NCBI RefSeq assembly: GCF_024211275.1
Contig: NZ_JAMLDX010000008.1
Location: 1 to 64,000 of the forward strand
Reading direction: 5' to 3'
DNA: 64,000 nucleotides
Source: Sphingomonas tagetis
GTDB lineage: Bacteria; Pseudomonadota; Alphaproteobacteria; Sphingomonadales; Sphingomonadaceae
Shown here: positions 53,541 to 63,189 of the stretch, piece after piece
Numbering within the stretch: position 1 is the stretch's first letter
Layout of the letters: every line of letters starts with the position of its first letter
Notes under the pieces: model-generated
What the model was told of the DNA's origin: nothing
What the model saw: the letters and a program-made list of their open reading frames with translations, nothing else
Databases searched by the model: none
Made by a program: the position numbers and the translations under genes

Positions 53541-55889
53541 TTACCGCAGGCGGACCAGCCGCCCCTGCTCGGTTCCGAGCCGGACACGCTCACCAACGCG
53601 CAGGGCGAGATCGAGGCTCGAGTCGCGCAGCTGAATGCGGCCCTTGCCGTCGCTGCCGGCCGTCAGCACGGCCTCGTCCAGCACACCTTTCGACCAGGCG
53701 AGATCGACTCCGATGTTGCCTCTCGCGCGCAGGCCGCGCACGCGTCCCTGCGGCCAATAGCGCGGCAGTGCCGGCAGCAGATGGATCGCGCCGCCATAGC
53801 TTTGCATCAGCATTTGCCCGATCCCCGCCGCGCCGCCCAGATTACCGTCGATCTGGAATGGCGGGTGCGCGTCGAACATGTTGGGATAGGTGCGGCTGGG
53901 CTGAAGCAGCATCTTGAGCACCTTGTACGCGCGCTCGCGTTGCTCGAGCCGCGCCCATAAATTGATGCGCCATCCAATGCCCCAGCCGGTCGCATCGTCG
54001 CCGCGGATCTCGAGCGAGCGCTGCGCCGCCTTGGCTAGCGCCGGGGTGCCGCGTGGCGTGATCTGCTCGCCGGGGTAGAGCGCGTAGAGATGGCTGACGT
54101 GGCGATGATTGATCTCGGGCGCGTCCATGTCCCAATCGTCGAACCATTCCTGCAGCTGCCCGGCCTTGCCGATCCGGTCAGGCGGCAGCTTGGCCAATTT
54201 GGCGGCGATCTCCGCGCGAAGCGGTGCGTCGCGGCCGAGCAGTTCGCTCGCCGCGATCGTCCGGCCGAACAGGTCGCGTAGCAACTGACTGTCCATCGCC
54301 GGCCCGGCGGCGATCGAGACGCCGGGGCGATGCGAGTTTTCCGGCGAATTGGAGGGCGCCATCACCCATTCACCGGTGCGCGGATGCGGCACCAGCGCGT
54401 CGAGATAGAATTGGCAGGACGACGCCATCAGCGGATAGAGTTCGGCCAGAAAAGCCCGGTCGCGGCGATGGTCCCAATGATCCCACAGCGTGTTGAGCAG
54501 CCATGCGCCGCCCATCGGCCACATGCCATAGAGCGCTGAGGAATTGACCGTCGCCTGCCGCCACAAATCGGTATTGTGATAAGCGACCCAGCCGCGCGCA
54601 CCCCAGTCGTTCTTCGCGGTGCGCTGGCCGGTGACCGCCAGCTCCTTCGTCATGCGCAACAGCGGCTCGACCAGCTCGCCGAGATTGGCGCCATCGGCCA
54701 GCCAGTAATTCATCTCGGCGTTGATATTGAGCGTCCATTTGGACTCCCATGGCGGATTGGTGCGCTCGTTCCAGATGCCCTGAAGGTTGGCCGGCTGCGT
54801 GCCCGGCCGAGACGACGCGATCAGCAGATAGCGGCCGAACTGATAATAGAGCGCGGCGAGCGCCGGATCGTCGAGCTCGCCCGAACGCGCGATCCGCTGG
54901 TCGGTCGGCAGCTCGGCGGCGGGGGTGCGGCCAAGGTCGATCTCGACGCGGCGGAACAACCTGCGGTGATCGGCCTGATGCGCGGCGAGCAGCGCCGGCC
55001 AGCCCTTCGCACTCGCTGCGGCGATATCGGCGCGGACGATCGCAGCAGGGTCGGCACCGATATCGTCGAACCGGCGATAGCTGGTCGCGGTCGCCACCAG
55101 CAGCACGACTTCCTGCGCATCCTCGATGCGGATGCCGTCGCGGCCCAGGGTCTGCCGCCCGCCGGTGCGCTGCACCTTCACGCGCGTCTCGAAGCGGATG
55201 CCGCCCGGCACGCCATGCTGCGCCGGGCCGATGCCGCGCATGACGATCGTGTCGTCGCCTTCTACCGCAATCTCGGCGTCCTGCGGCGTGGACAGCGAAA
55301 TCGTGACGTTGACAGAACCCGCCGGCGCGTCGCTCGACAGCCGCAGCGCCACCACCCGGTCGGGCACCGACGCGATCACCTCGCGCAGATGCGTGACTGC
55401 GCGCACCTTGAACCGCGTCGTCGCGATCGCGCCGTCGAGGTCCAACTCGCGCATGTAGCTTTGCGCATTCTCGATCCCGGGGAACAGCAGCAGCAGATCG
55501 CCGATCGGCTGGTACGACATCTGCCGCGGCGGGCGCGCGACCAGCACGTCGTCGGCGAGATCCTGCGCTTCCTTGTACTTGCCGGCCCAGATCAGCTCGC
55601 GGACCTGCGGCAGGCCTGCGCGCGCCTTGGGATTGATGCCGTCATAGGGCGAGCCGGCGAAGAACGTGTCTTCGTTGAGCTGGATGCGCTCGTTGGCGAC
55701 CCCGCCGAATACCATCGCCCCCAGCCGGCCATTGCCGAGCGGCAGTGCCTGAACCCATTCGCTCGCCGGACGGTCGTACCACAGCCGGTTGGGGTGGTCG
55801 GCAGCCCCTTCGGCAGCCTTGCCCGGTACGGCTGAAGCCAGGGCGAGGCCAGCGCCCGCCTTGAGCGCATCGCGGCGCGAGACGCCCAT
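53541..55889 (-). CDS. GH95 alpha-L-fucosidase/alpha-L-galactosidase
   Basis: 782 residues with a leader ending near LALASAVPGKAAEG. GH95 motifs are NRLWYDRPASEWVQALPLGN and GRLGAMVFGGVANERIQLNE, then AGSPYDGINPKARAGLPQVR. Further conserved stretches are NLQGIWNERTNPPWESKWTL, NINAEMNYWLADG, SPENSHRPGVSIA and EINHRHVSHLYALYPGEQIT. The catalytic acids fall in these regions. GH95 removes terminal L-fucose or L-galactose from plant xyloglucan and rhamnogalacturonan. The ATG overlaps the GH79-like stop (TGATG). Confidence 0.93.
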   Translation of the reverse strand: MGVSRRDALKAGAGLALASAVPGKAAEGAADHPNRLWYDRPASEWVQALPLGNGRLGAMVFGGVANERIQLNEDTFFAGSPYDGINPKARAGLPQVRELIWAGKYKEAQDLADDVLVARPPRQMSYQPIGDLLLLFPGIENAQSYMRELDLDGAIATTRFKVRAVTHLREVIASVPDRVVALRLSSDAPAGSVNVTISLSTPQDAEIAVEGDDTIVMRGIGPAQHGVPGGIRFETRVKVQRTGGRQTLGRDGIRIEDAQEVVLLVATATSYRRFDDIGADPAAIVRADIAAASAKGWPALLAAHQADHRRLFRRVEIDLGRTPAAELPTDQRIARSGELDDPALAALYYQFGRYLLIASSRPGTQPANLQGIWNERTNPPWESKWTLNINAEMNYWLADGANLGELVEPLLRMTKELAVTGQRTAKNDWGARGWVAYHNTDLWRQATVNSSALYGMWPMGGAWLLNTLWDHWDHRRDRAFLAELYPLMASSCQFYLDALVPHPRTGEWVMAPSNSPENSHRPGVSIAAGPAMDSQLLRDLFGRTIAASELLGRDAPLRAEIAAKLAKLPPDRIGKAGQLQEWFDDWDMDAPEINHRHVSHLYALYPGEQITPRGTPALAKAAQRSLEIRGDDATGWGIGWRINLWARLEQRERAYKVLKMLLQPSRTYPNMFDAHPPFQIDGNLGGAAGIGQMLMQSYGGAIHLLPALPRYWPQGRVRGLRARGNIGVDLAWSKGVLDEAVLTAGSDGKGRIQLRDSSLDLALRVGERVRLGTEQGRLVRLR

Positions 55890-57286
55890 CAGCCGCGCCG
55901 ACGCGCGAGCGTGAACAGCATCGCGGTGACGGGCGGGACGATCACCGTTCGGATCGGGCGGCGGGTCACCGTCGCCAGCGTCGTCGCATCACGCGCCGCC
56001 GCGGACGGGCCGGTCAGGATCGTCACGCGTGCTTCCGGCGCGGCGGGCAGTTCGACCGTCACCGGCGCGTCGCCCTGGTTGACCAGCGCGATGCGATCGC
56101 GGCCATTCTGACGCAGCGCATAATAGCCGAGATACGGATCCGGCACCGCGCTCGTTTGAAGGAACGTCGCGCCGTCCAGCAGCTGCCCGAATTGCGTGCC
56201 GAAATAGAGCGGGCGGCGCGAAAAGCCCTTCGACGGCGTCCCGACGATCGGCGAATAATTGCCATAGCCGCCGCCATGCCAGTTAATCCCGATCCACCCG
56301 CGTCGCGCCCAGTCGAGCATGCGGTTGGCGCCCCATACCGATGCCGCGTGCACATCGGACACGCCGATCTTGCCGCCGTCCCAGCAGCTGTTGCCCTCCG
56401 ACATGCGGTAAGGCCGTCCCGCCACGCGCCGGGCATCCTCGACGATTTGATAGCCGGACTGCTTGAACGTCGCCGTCTTCGTTTCGGGCTCCTTGAGCAC
56501 GTCGAGCGTCGCCTCGGGCGACCCCGACGGCCCCATCGCGTAATAATGGCCGGTCAGCATGACGATGTCGGGATAGCGCGGCGCCATCGCGGCGAACGCC
56601 GTCAGATATTCGAGCTTGTTCGAGATGCCCGGCCCGGCGAATTTAAGGCCCGGCGCGGCGGCGGTGATCGCGGTATGGAACCGGCCCCATTCGGCGACAT
56701 AATCGGCCGGCGTCCAGGTCGCCGGGCGATAGCGGTTGCGGAACACGTCGGGCTCGTTGCCGATCTGGATCGCCGACAGCCGCGGGCCGAGGATGCGCTG
56801 GACGTCCGCCGCCTCTCGCGCGGCCTCTTGCGGCGAGGCATGCGCCATGTTGAGGCCGTAGAGACAGCTCCAGCCGGTCGCGTCGAGAAAGCGACGAAGA
56901 TTGCGCAGAGCCAAGGTCGAGACGTTCAGACCTTCGCGGTTGAGCTTGTTGTGCTCCGGTCCGTGGATTTCGAAGGCAGGGGGGATGATCTTGTCGCCCA
57001 CATAGGCGGTATGCTCGCCCGACGAGCCGCCAAGGCGGATGCTGCCCGATGGCGAGAGGCCGCGAATGAGTTGTACGAACTGTTTGTTTTCAGGAGAGAA
57101 ATAGGCCGGATTGGACAGCTGCGCGCGCTCGAATGACAGGCCGACATAGTCGCGCGGGATCGTCGCGCCGGTTCGGGCCGGATCATAGCTCAGCCGGATC
57201 GTCGGGGCCGCCGCCATTGCCACGCATGGGAGCGCTGCGGTGGCGCCGGTAACCGCCAGCATTTCGATCAACTCGCGGCGGTTCAT
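55889..57286 (-). CDS. GH79-like beta-glucuronidase
   Basis: 465 residues with a signal peptide (LAVTGATAALPCVAMAAAPT). A TIM-barrel has IRLGGSSGEHTAYVGD, the acid/base Glu in AIQIGNEPDVFRN (Glu178) and the nucleophile Glu in YRMSEGNSCWDGG (Glu297). GH79 covers beta-glucuronidases and methyl-glucuronidases of arabinogalactan, pectin and heparan. It is the first of a two-gene operon with GH95, and its start faces the CE15-like gene across a promoter gap containing the shared operator motif. Confidence 0.85.
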   Translation of the reverse strand: MNRRELIEMLAVTGATAALPCVAMAAAPTIRLSYDPARTGATIPRDYVGLSFERAQLSNPAYFSPENKQFVQLIRGLSPSGSIRLGGSSGEHTAYVGDKIIPPAFEIHGPEHNKLNREGLNVSTLALRNLRRFLDATGWSCLYGLNMAHASPQEAAREAADVQRILGPRLSAIQIGNEPDVFRNRYRPATWTPADYVAEWGRFHTAITAAAPGLKFAGPGISNKLEYLTAFAAMAPRYPDIVMLTGHYYAMGPSGSPEATLDVLKEPETKTATFKQSGYQIVEDARRVAGRPYRMSEGNSCWDGGKIGVSDVHAASVWGANRMLDWARRGWIGINWHGGGYGNYSPIVGTPSKGFSRRPLYFGTQFGQLLDGATFLQTSAVPDPYLGYYALRQNGRDRIALVNQGDAPVTVELPAAPEARVTILTGPSAAARDATTLATVTRRPIRTVIVPPVTAMLFTLARRRG

Positions 57287-57325
57287 TCAATCCTCCCATC
57301 GGCTTGCCGCCCTTACCGAGCGAAC

Positions 57326-57346
57326 GTATGATCATCATACAACTTG
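57326..57346 (-). promoter_or_regulatory. Shared operator motif, copy 2 (divergent GH79-like / CE15-like genes)
   Basis: On the minus strand CAAGTTGTATGATGATCATA, then C, shares AGTTGTATGATGA with copy 3. On the plus strand GTATGA-TCA-TCATAC is a perfect 6-bp inverted repeat. It sits between divergent genes whose starts are 40 and 54 bases away. Confidence 0.6.
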
Positions 57347-57399
57347 CCACCAAGCTGACAACGGTGATCGTGGCTGGGCTGAAAATTCTGGAGAGAAAG

Positions 57400-58653
57400 A
57401 TGCGCGTTGGATTGAGGAACATGGTGGCGGCGCTCGCTATCGCCCTGCCCATCCCTGCGCTCGCGCAACTCGACGGCAATTCGGACGAAGCGAAGGTCGC
57501 CCCTTACCGCCTGCCCGACCCGCTGATTGCTGCCGACGGCCGGCCCGTGCGCAATGCCGCCGACTGGCGTAAGCGGCGCCGCGAGCTGATCGCGCTGTTC
57601 GAAGCCAATATCTATGGCACCGCGCCGCGCGCACCGAAGCCGCGCTACCGCCTCGACGATCAGAGCGATGCCGCGCTGAATGGCCTCGCAACTCGGCGGC
57701 AGGTCACCATCCTCCTCACCGGGCGCGAAGACGGGCCGCAGATGCGAGTGCTGCTCTACCTCCCGGCGAACGCACGCGGGCGCGTACCCGTCTTCGTTGG
57801 CCCCAATTTCCACGGCAACCAGGCGATCCACCCCGATCCTGCGATCCACATCACGCCGGGCTGGGTCACGCCAGCACCGGGCATCCGCAAGGGCAGCGCC
57901 ACGCAGCAATCGCGGGGCATCGACAAGGCCGAGTGGCCGGTCGAAACGATCCTGAAGGCCGGCTATGGCGTTGCGACGTTTTTCACCGGCGACCTCTACC
58001 CCGATGGCGACGGCAGGGTCGCCGAGAGCATTCATCCGGCCTTCGGCACCGCCGCATCCGATCCGCAGCATTGGGGCGCGGTCGCGACCTGGGCATGGGG
58101 ACTCAGCCGGGTCTATGATTATCTCGCGACCGATACCGCCGTGGACCGCGAGCGCGTGATCGTGTTCGGCCATTCGCGCTACGGCAAGGCGGCGTTGTGG
58201 GCCGGCGCGCGCGACGAGCGGTTCGCACTGGTGATCGCCAACAATTCGGGCGAAGGCGGCGCCGCGCTCTACCGGCGCAATTTCGGCGAAACGATCCGCG
58301 TCATGAACAACTACTGGTTCGCGCCGCGCTTCAAGACCTATGCCGAGCGCGAGGCGGATCTGCCGGTCGATGCGCACGAGTTGATCGCGCTGGTTGCGCC
58401 GCGACCCGTCTATGTCGCCAGCGCCAGCGAGGACTGGTGGGCCGATCCGCGCGGCGAGTTTCTCGCGGCGAAGGGCGCCGATCCGGTCTATCGCCTGCTC
58501 GGCGCGGGCGGACTCGATGCGACCGGCATGCCGCCGCGCGACCAGTCGATCCAGTCGCGCATCGGCTATCACATCCGTACCGGGCCGCACGCGCTGACCG
58601 CGTCGGACTGGGCGCAGTTCATAGCCTTCGCCGACAAGTGGCTCAAACCCTAG
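57400..58653 (+). CDS. CE15-like glucuronoyl/uronate esterase
   Basis: 417 residues with a signal peptide (NMVAALAIALPIPALAQL). An alpha/beta-hydrolase domain has FVGPNFHGNQAIHPD and the nucleophile in VFGHSRYGKAALWAGARDE (Ser259), followed by FALVIANNSGEGGAALYRRN. The CE15 signature is GCSRxGKGA, here GHSRYGKAA. CE15 enzymes cleave esters of 4-O-methyl-glucuronate, including pectin-lignin links. I chose the ATG at 57400 with GGAGAG upstream. Its TAG stop shares the CTAG palindrome with the GH29 stop. Confidence 0.85.
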   Translation: MRVGLRNMVAALAIALPIPALAQLDGNSDEAKVAPYRLPDPLIAADGRPVRNAADWRKRRRELIALFEANIYGTAPRAPKPRYRLDDQSDAALNGLATRRQVTILLTGREDGPQMRVLLYLPANARGRVPVFVGPNFHGNQAIHPDPAIHITPGWVTPAPGIRKGSATQQSRGIDKAEWPVETILKAGYGVATFFTGDLYPDGDGRVAESIHPAFGTAASDPQHWGAVATWAWGLSRVYDYLATDTAVDRERVIVFGHSRYGKAALWAGARDERFALVIANNSGEGGAALYRRNFGETIRVMNNYWFAPRFKTYAEREADLPVDAHELIALVAPRPVYVASASEDWWADPRGEFLAAKGADPVYRLLGAGGLDATGMPPRDQSIQSRIGYHIRTGPHALTASDWAQFIAFADKWLKP

Positions 58654-60059
58654 CTGCTGCGCGCGCCACCGACATTTACCCCGTAACGCGGCCATTCCGG
58701 CCGGATCAGATGATGGCGCACATAAGGCGTGCCCTCGCAGGTCAGCTCGATCACCGTGGTCGGATCGTCGGGCGGCATGTCGGGCAGACCGGTCAGCCGC
58801 AGCGCAATCGCGTCCTGCGTGAACTTCACCGGCTGCCCGGTCTTGAGCAACCGCGCCGCCAGCACCTTCGTCCGCACCCCGCCGACAGCCACCACCGTTT
58901 CGGGCCGGAGTGAAGGCAGCACCCCTGCCGCAGGGCTTTTCGAAGGCCAGAAATAGACGTGGACGTAGAGTTTGTCCTTCGCCTTGGTGAAGTTGGTGTA
59001 ATTGCCGAACGCCCCCGCCGCGCGTCCGTCGGCGTCGTAGATCGATGCGCCATTGGTGCGCAGCCAGGCGCCGACCTGCTCGAGCGTATCGATAGAACCG
59101 CGTGGCACCGATCCGTCCGGCTCCGGCCCGATATTGAGCAGATAGTTGCCACCCTGCTGCACGCATAGCGTCAGATCGTTGACCAGCCGCTTGGCGGGTT
59201 TCCACTCCTGATCGCTGCGTTGCCAGCCCCAGCCATAGTTCATCGTGTTGCACGATTCCCACGCGCGGGCCTCGGCGGTGATGCGATGCTCGGGCGTCCC
59301 GAAATCGCCGTCGAGCCCGTTGCGGTTGTTGACGATGATGTCGGGCTGGAGCGCGAACACCATCTTGTTCATTGCGTCCGCGCGCCATTGCGCCGGGGTC
59401 AGCGGCCAGTCGACATCGTACCAGAGGATGTCGATCTTGCCGTAGTTGGTCAGCAATTCGCGGATCTGCGCGTGCGTGTAGGCAACGAAACGCTCGCGCG
59501 CCGCCGCATCGTCCTTGCACCGCGCGCCATCGGGATGATGCCAGTCCATCAGCGAGAAATAGAGGCCGACGCGCAGACCCTCCGCGCGCGCCGCCTCGAC
59601 GAATTCGCGCACGATGTCGCGCTTCGCACCCTGCTTCGCCGAATTATAGTCGGTCGTCGCAGTGTCCCACAGGCAGAAGCCTTCATGATGCTTGGTGGTC
59701 AGCACCATGTATTTCTGCCCGGCGCGCTTCGCCAGCCGCGCCCATTCGCGCGCCGCACCGGGCCTGGGCATGAACTTGCCCGCTAATTTCTCGTAATCCG
59801 GGATCGGAATGCCTTCCGATTCCATCACCCATTCCTGGTGGCCGATGATCGAGTAGAGGCCGTAATGGATGAACATCCCGAACTTCGCCTCATGCCACCA
59901 CTTCATGCGGCGACCGCGGCTTTCCTCCTGATAGGGCAGCACGACCTTCACGGTCGCGGCGCTGCCGCCGTCGGCCTCCTGCGCGACTGCGGCGGGCGCG
60001 AGCATGGGCGCCACGCCCGCCGCGCCCAGGAACGTGCGGCGGTCGATCGAACCTGTCAT
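58650..60059 (-). CDS. GH29 alpha-L-fucosidase
   Basis: 469 residues with a twin-arginine-like leader (DRRTFLGAAGVAPMLAPAAV). GH29 motifs are WWHEAKFGMFIHYGLYSI, YMVLTTKHHEGFCLWDTATT and the nucleophile region KIDILWYDVDWP (Asp215), followed by EWKPAKRLVNDLTLCVQQGG and NYLLNIGPEPDG. GH29 hydrolyses alpha-L-fucosides. It sits downstream of the TonB receptor, separated by an intrinsic terminator, so the two are probably transcribed separately or with partial read-through. Confidence 0.92.
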   Translation of the reverse strand: MTGSIDRRTFLGAAGVAPMLAPAAVAQEADGGSAATVKVVLPYQEESRGRRMKWWHEAKFGMFIHYGLYSIIGHQEWVMESEGIPIPDYEKLAGKFMPRPGAAREWARLAKRAGQKYMVLTTKHHEGFCLWDTATTDYNSAKQGAKRDIVREFVEAARAEGLRVGLYFSLMDWHHPDGARCKDDAAARERFVAYTHAQIRELLTNYGKIDILWYDVDWPLTPAQWRADAMNKMVFALQPDIIVNNRNGLDGDFGTPEHRITAEARAWESCNTMNYGWGWQRSDQEWKPAKRLVNDLTLCVQQGGNYLLNIGPEPDGSVPRGSIDTLEQVGAWLRTNGASIYDADGRAAGAFGNYTNFTKAKDKLYVHVYFWPSKSPAAGVLPSLRPETVVAVGGVRTKVLAARLLKTGQPVKFTQDAIALRLTGLPDMPPDDPTTVIELTCEGTPYVRHHLIRPEWPRYGVNVGGARSS

Positions 60060-60069
60060 CGCCTTACTC

Positions 60070-60110
60070 CAAAAACAGGAAAGCCCGGCCTGTCACCAGA
60101 CCGGGCTTTC
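60070..60110 (-). terminator. Rho-independent terminator after the large TonB receptor
   Basis: On the minus strand GAAAGCCCGG and CCGGGCTTTC form a 10-bp stem around a 12-base loop, then CCTGTTTTT. It lies between the TonB receptor stop (60133) and the GH29 start (60059), so it should set GH29 expression below that of the receptor. Confidence 0.85.
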
Positions 60111-60132
60111 GCAATTCACTTCATGCGGGGCG

Positions 60133-63036
60133 TCAGAACTTGAAGCCGACGCCCAGGCTGACCTTCCGCCCCGTGAACGAGGTGTAATAGGGGTCCTGGC
60201 GCACCGAGTCATAATAGAATTTGAGCGACTCGTTGGTGATGTTCTGCGCCTCGAGCCGGATCTGCACCTGCGGCGTGATCTGGTAGGAGGCCGCCATATC
60301 GACGAACACGGTCGAGTTCGCGCCCTGCACATCGTTGACGGTGTTGCCCGCCGCGTCGGTGCCGATGCGCGAGGTCGGCACGGTCAGCAGATACTTGTCG
60401 CGATAGGTCGCGGTGCCACGGATGCTGAACTTGTCGTCCTCGTAATAGAGCGTGCCGCTGAGCGCATGCTTGGACAGGTTCACCAGATCGCGCACCAGCG
60501 TGTTGGTGCCGGTGCAGGCCGCGCCCGAGGTGCGGCAATAGGTGATCTGCGAGTCGACGAAGGTATAGTTCGCCAGCATGCCGAAGTTGCGGAAGGTGTC
60601 GCCCAGGAAGTCGAAGCCGGTCTGCACATTGACCTCGACGCCCTTGAGCGGGCCGCCCGGCGTGTTCTGCCGGCTGCTGACGGTGAATTCGGTCGCCGCG
60701 GTGTTACCCGACCCCTCGATCAGCGACAGCGGCAGCCCGGTCGCGGCGAACGTCTTGGTTTCGGTCAGCGACTGGATGTAGGTGTCGATATCCTTGTAGA
60801 AGCCGCCGACCGCGATCAGCCCACGCCGCCCGAAATAATATTCGAGGCTGGCATCGACCGTCTTGGCGCGGATCGGGTCGAGGTAGAAGTTCGGACCCGA
60901 GATGGTGCGCGTGTTGAGCGCGATGCTGACGCCGGCCGGCAGGATCTGGGTCAGTTCCGGCCGTGCCATCACCTTCGCCGCGGCGAAGCGCAGGATCAGC
61001 TTGTCGGTCAGGTCGATCGCGACCGTCGCCGAGGGCAGCCAGTCGTCATATTCGCGCTCCAGCGTGCGCGTGACGCCGACAACGGTGCCGCGGCCGCTCT
61101 GGTTGGTGTGGACATAGCGCACACCGATATTGCCGCGCAGGCGCACGCCGATATCGGCATCGAAATCGACCATGCCGTAAGCGCCGGTCACCTTTTCGCT
61201 CAGCGTGTCGCGCACCGGGATCGGCGCGAGCGCATAGGTGCCGGTGGCGTCATTGCTGAAGTTGATCAGCGCGTCGAGCTTGTCATAGTCTGGCGCCAGC
61301 CAGCTGCCACCGACATTGCCCGGCATCGACGATCCAAACCCGTCGATCAGGGTCATCACCGAGGCGAGCGAGGTGCCGGCGGGCACGTCGCCCGTCGTCA
61401 GATTGCCCGCGCGGCTGCGCGAATAGCGTTCGAAATTGCCCTCGCGATACTGCACGCCGGTCCGCACCTTGAACCCCTCGGCCAGCGCATAGGTCGCGTT
61501 GAACTCGGCCGTCAGATTCTCGGTGTCTTCCTTGTTGTCGCCCTTGTTCAACAGGTTGCGGAAGATGGTGACGCTGCCCGCCGTGACGTTCGGCGCGAAC
61601 AGATAATTGGCCGCGTTGGTGGTATCGAAGCCCCAGTTGATCGTCGGGATGCTGCCGCCGCCACGGAAATCATAGGAGAAGTTCTGGACGTCGTTGGCGA
61701 AGAAACTGATCTGCGTCGAGACCGGGTTGTGCATCGTCGAGTTCGACAGGCCGACATAGGCGTCGAATGTCAGCTTCCCCAGCTCCTGCGAGAAGGTCGC
61801 GTTGATCTGACGGAAGGTGGTCGTGTATTTGCGCAGCGCGATATCGTTCGAAATGTCGATATTGTTGAACTTCGCGTACAGTGTGCTGCCCAGCGGATCG
61901 ACCGCGATGTCGGTGACCGTCGTGATCGGCTGGCCGTGATTGTTGAGCCCGCGTGCGAACGAGTTGGCGGCGAAGCTGTAATCGCGGCGAGTCACGTCGT
62001 ACCAGCTGTACAGGCCGTCGAGCGAGAAGTGCGTGCCCTCGGCCGGTTCAGCCTCGATCGTCACCGTCGCGCCAAGCCGCGAATAGTCCTGGTCCGAACG
62101 CAGCCAGCGCGGGCTGCGATAGATGAACGCGTTGCGCGCCGTTTCGTAATTGGCAACGTTGGTCGCGCTGTTCGGCAGGCGCGGCAGCCCGGTCGCGCAG
62201 TTCGCAGCGTCAGTGCCGATCGCGGCGGTGTTTACCGGGTTCTGCGGCGCGTAGCCGACCGGTGAGCAGAAGCCGCCCTGTTGCGTGCCGCGATATACTT
62301 CGACCGCCGACCACGCCTCTTCGCGCGTGTGGCGCTTGGTATAGGCGATCGATGCGGCGATGCCGAGCGTGCCGTCGAGGAACTTCTTCGAGACGAGGCC
62401 GGTTACGCGCGGGCTGAACTTCTCGCGCAGATCGTCATAGGTGCCCTGCGCGCTGGCGGCGAAGGTGAAGTCATCTGCATAGCCCAGCGGGCGCGGCGTG
62501 GTGAGATCAACCGTCGCGCCGAGCGAGCCTTCGTCGGTGTCGGCCGAGTAGGTCTTGCGCACGGTCAGTTCGCTGAACAGCTCCGACGCGAACACGCTGA
62601 AGTCGAACGAACGCGACGAGTTGAAGCCGGCGCGGATGTCGGACGAGTTGGTCGAGCTCGACCCCTGCATGCCGTTGAGGCGAACGCGCGTGAACTGCGC
62701 ACCAAGGCCGCGGACCGAAATGGTCTTGCCCTCGCCGCCGTCGCCACGCGCCAGCGCGACGCCCGGCAGGCGCTGCATCGATTCAGCGAGGTTCGAGTCC
62801 GGGAACTTGCCGACATCCTCGGCCGAGATCGAATCGACCACGCCGGTTTCGTTGCGCTTGGTCTGAAGCGATTTCTCAAGCGATCCGCGGAAGCCGGAAA
62901 CCACGATCTCCTGCTCGGTCGCGTCATCGGCGGATGCGGGCGCGTCCTGGGCTACAGCGGGCGCGGCCCAGCACAAGCCGGCGGCCAATGCCACGAGCGA
63001 AGGGTTCAATGCGCGATTACGAAAATTGCTGGCCAT
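60133..63036 (-). CDS. Large TonB-dependent receptor
   Basis: 967 residues. A signal peptide (PSLVALAAGLCWAAPAVAQD) is followed by EIVVSGFRGSLEKSLQTKRN, ISAEDVGKFPDSNLAESMQR and GDGGEGKTISVRGLGAQFTR, the conserved N-terminal pattern of the sphingomonad 'TonB-dependent receptor' group that imports oligosaccharides. The barrel ends in TGRKVSLGVGFKF. It is divergent from the GH28 gene across a 150-base gap holding the shared operator, so oligogalacturonide import is likely (inference). Confidence 0.9.
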   Translation of the reverse strand: MASNFRNRALNPSLVALAAGLCWAAPAVAQDAPASADDATEQEIVVSGFRGSLEKSLQTKRNETGVVDSISAEDVGKFPDSNLAESMQRLPGVALARGDGGEGKTISVRGLGAQFTRVRLNGMQGSSSTNSSDIRAGFNSSRSFDFSVFASELFSELTVRKTYSADTDEGSLGATVDLTTPRPLGYADDFTFAASAQGTYDDLREKFSPRVTGLVSKKFLDGTLGIAASIAYTKRHTREEAWSAVEVYRGTQQGGFCSPVGYAPQNPVNTAAIGTDAANCATGLPRLPNSATNVANYETARNAFIYRSPRWLRSDQDYSRLGATVTIEAEPAEGTHFSLDGLYSWYDVTRRDYSFAANSFARGLNNHGQPITTVTDIAVDPLGSTLYAKFNNIDISNDIALRKYTTTFRQINATFSQELGKLTFDAYVGLSNSTMHNPVSTQISFFANDVQNFSYDFRGGGSIPTINWGFDTTNAANYLFAPNVTAGSVTIFRNLLNKGDNKEDTENLTAEFNATYALAEGFKVRTGVQYREGNFERYSRSRAGNLTTGDVPAGTSLASVMTLIDGFGSSMPGNVGGSWLAPDYDKLDALINFSNDATGTYALAPIPVRDTLSEKVTGAYGMVDFDADIGVRLRGNIGVRYVHTNQSGRGTVVGVTRTLEREYDDWLPSATVAIDLTDKLILRFAAAKVMARPELTQILPAGVSIALNTRTISGPNFYLDPIRAKTVDASLEYYFGRRGLIAVGGFYKDIDTYIQSLTETKTFAATGLPLSLIEGSGNTAATEFTVSSRQNTPGGPLKGVEVNVQTGFDFLGDTFRNFGMLANYTFVDSQITYCRTSGAACTGTNTLVRDLVNLSKHALSGTLYYEDDKFSIRGTATYRDKYLLTVPTSRIGTDAAGNTVNDVQGANSTVFVDMAASYQITPQVQIRLEAQNITNESLKFYYDSVRQDPYYTSFTGRKVSLGVGFKF

Positions 63037-63107
63037 TCCCGGACCTCCCCTGATTAGCTGGTCCTCACCGCTGTCTCGCGCGCTTGACCAAACCTGTAAG
63101 ACAGATA

Positions 63108-63130
63108 TAGTTGTATGATGACTGATAACG
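63108..63130 (+). promoter_or_regulatory. Shared operator motif, copy 3 (TonB receptor / GH28 promoter)
   Basis: ATAGTTGTATGATGACTGAT, then AAC. It shares AGTTGTATGATGA with copy 2 and AGTTGTATGA with copy 1. It lies 72 bases before the TonB receptor start (minus) and 60 bases before the GH28 start (plus). Confidence 0.6.
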
Positions 63131-63189
63131 CAAGCGGTTTTTGCATGCGTTAGACAGCGCTAAAAAATCGTTTTAGAAGAGGATGTTAA

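Noticed and set aside
57313..59520. 735-codon minus-strand frame opposite the CE15-like gene and through GH29
   Set aside because: It overlaps two well-supported genes and shows only low-complexity Arg/Ala-rich sequence.
60004..62265. 753-codon plus-strand frame opposite the TonB receptor
   Set aside because: Antisense shadow of the receptor, with no domain pattern.
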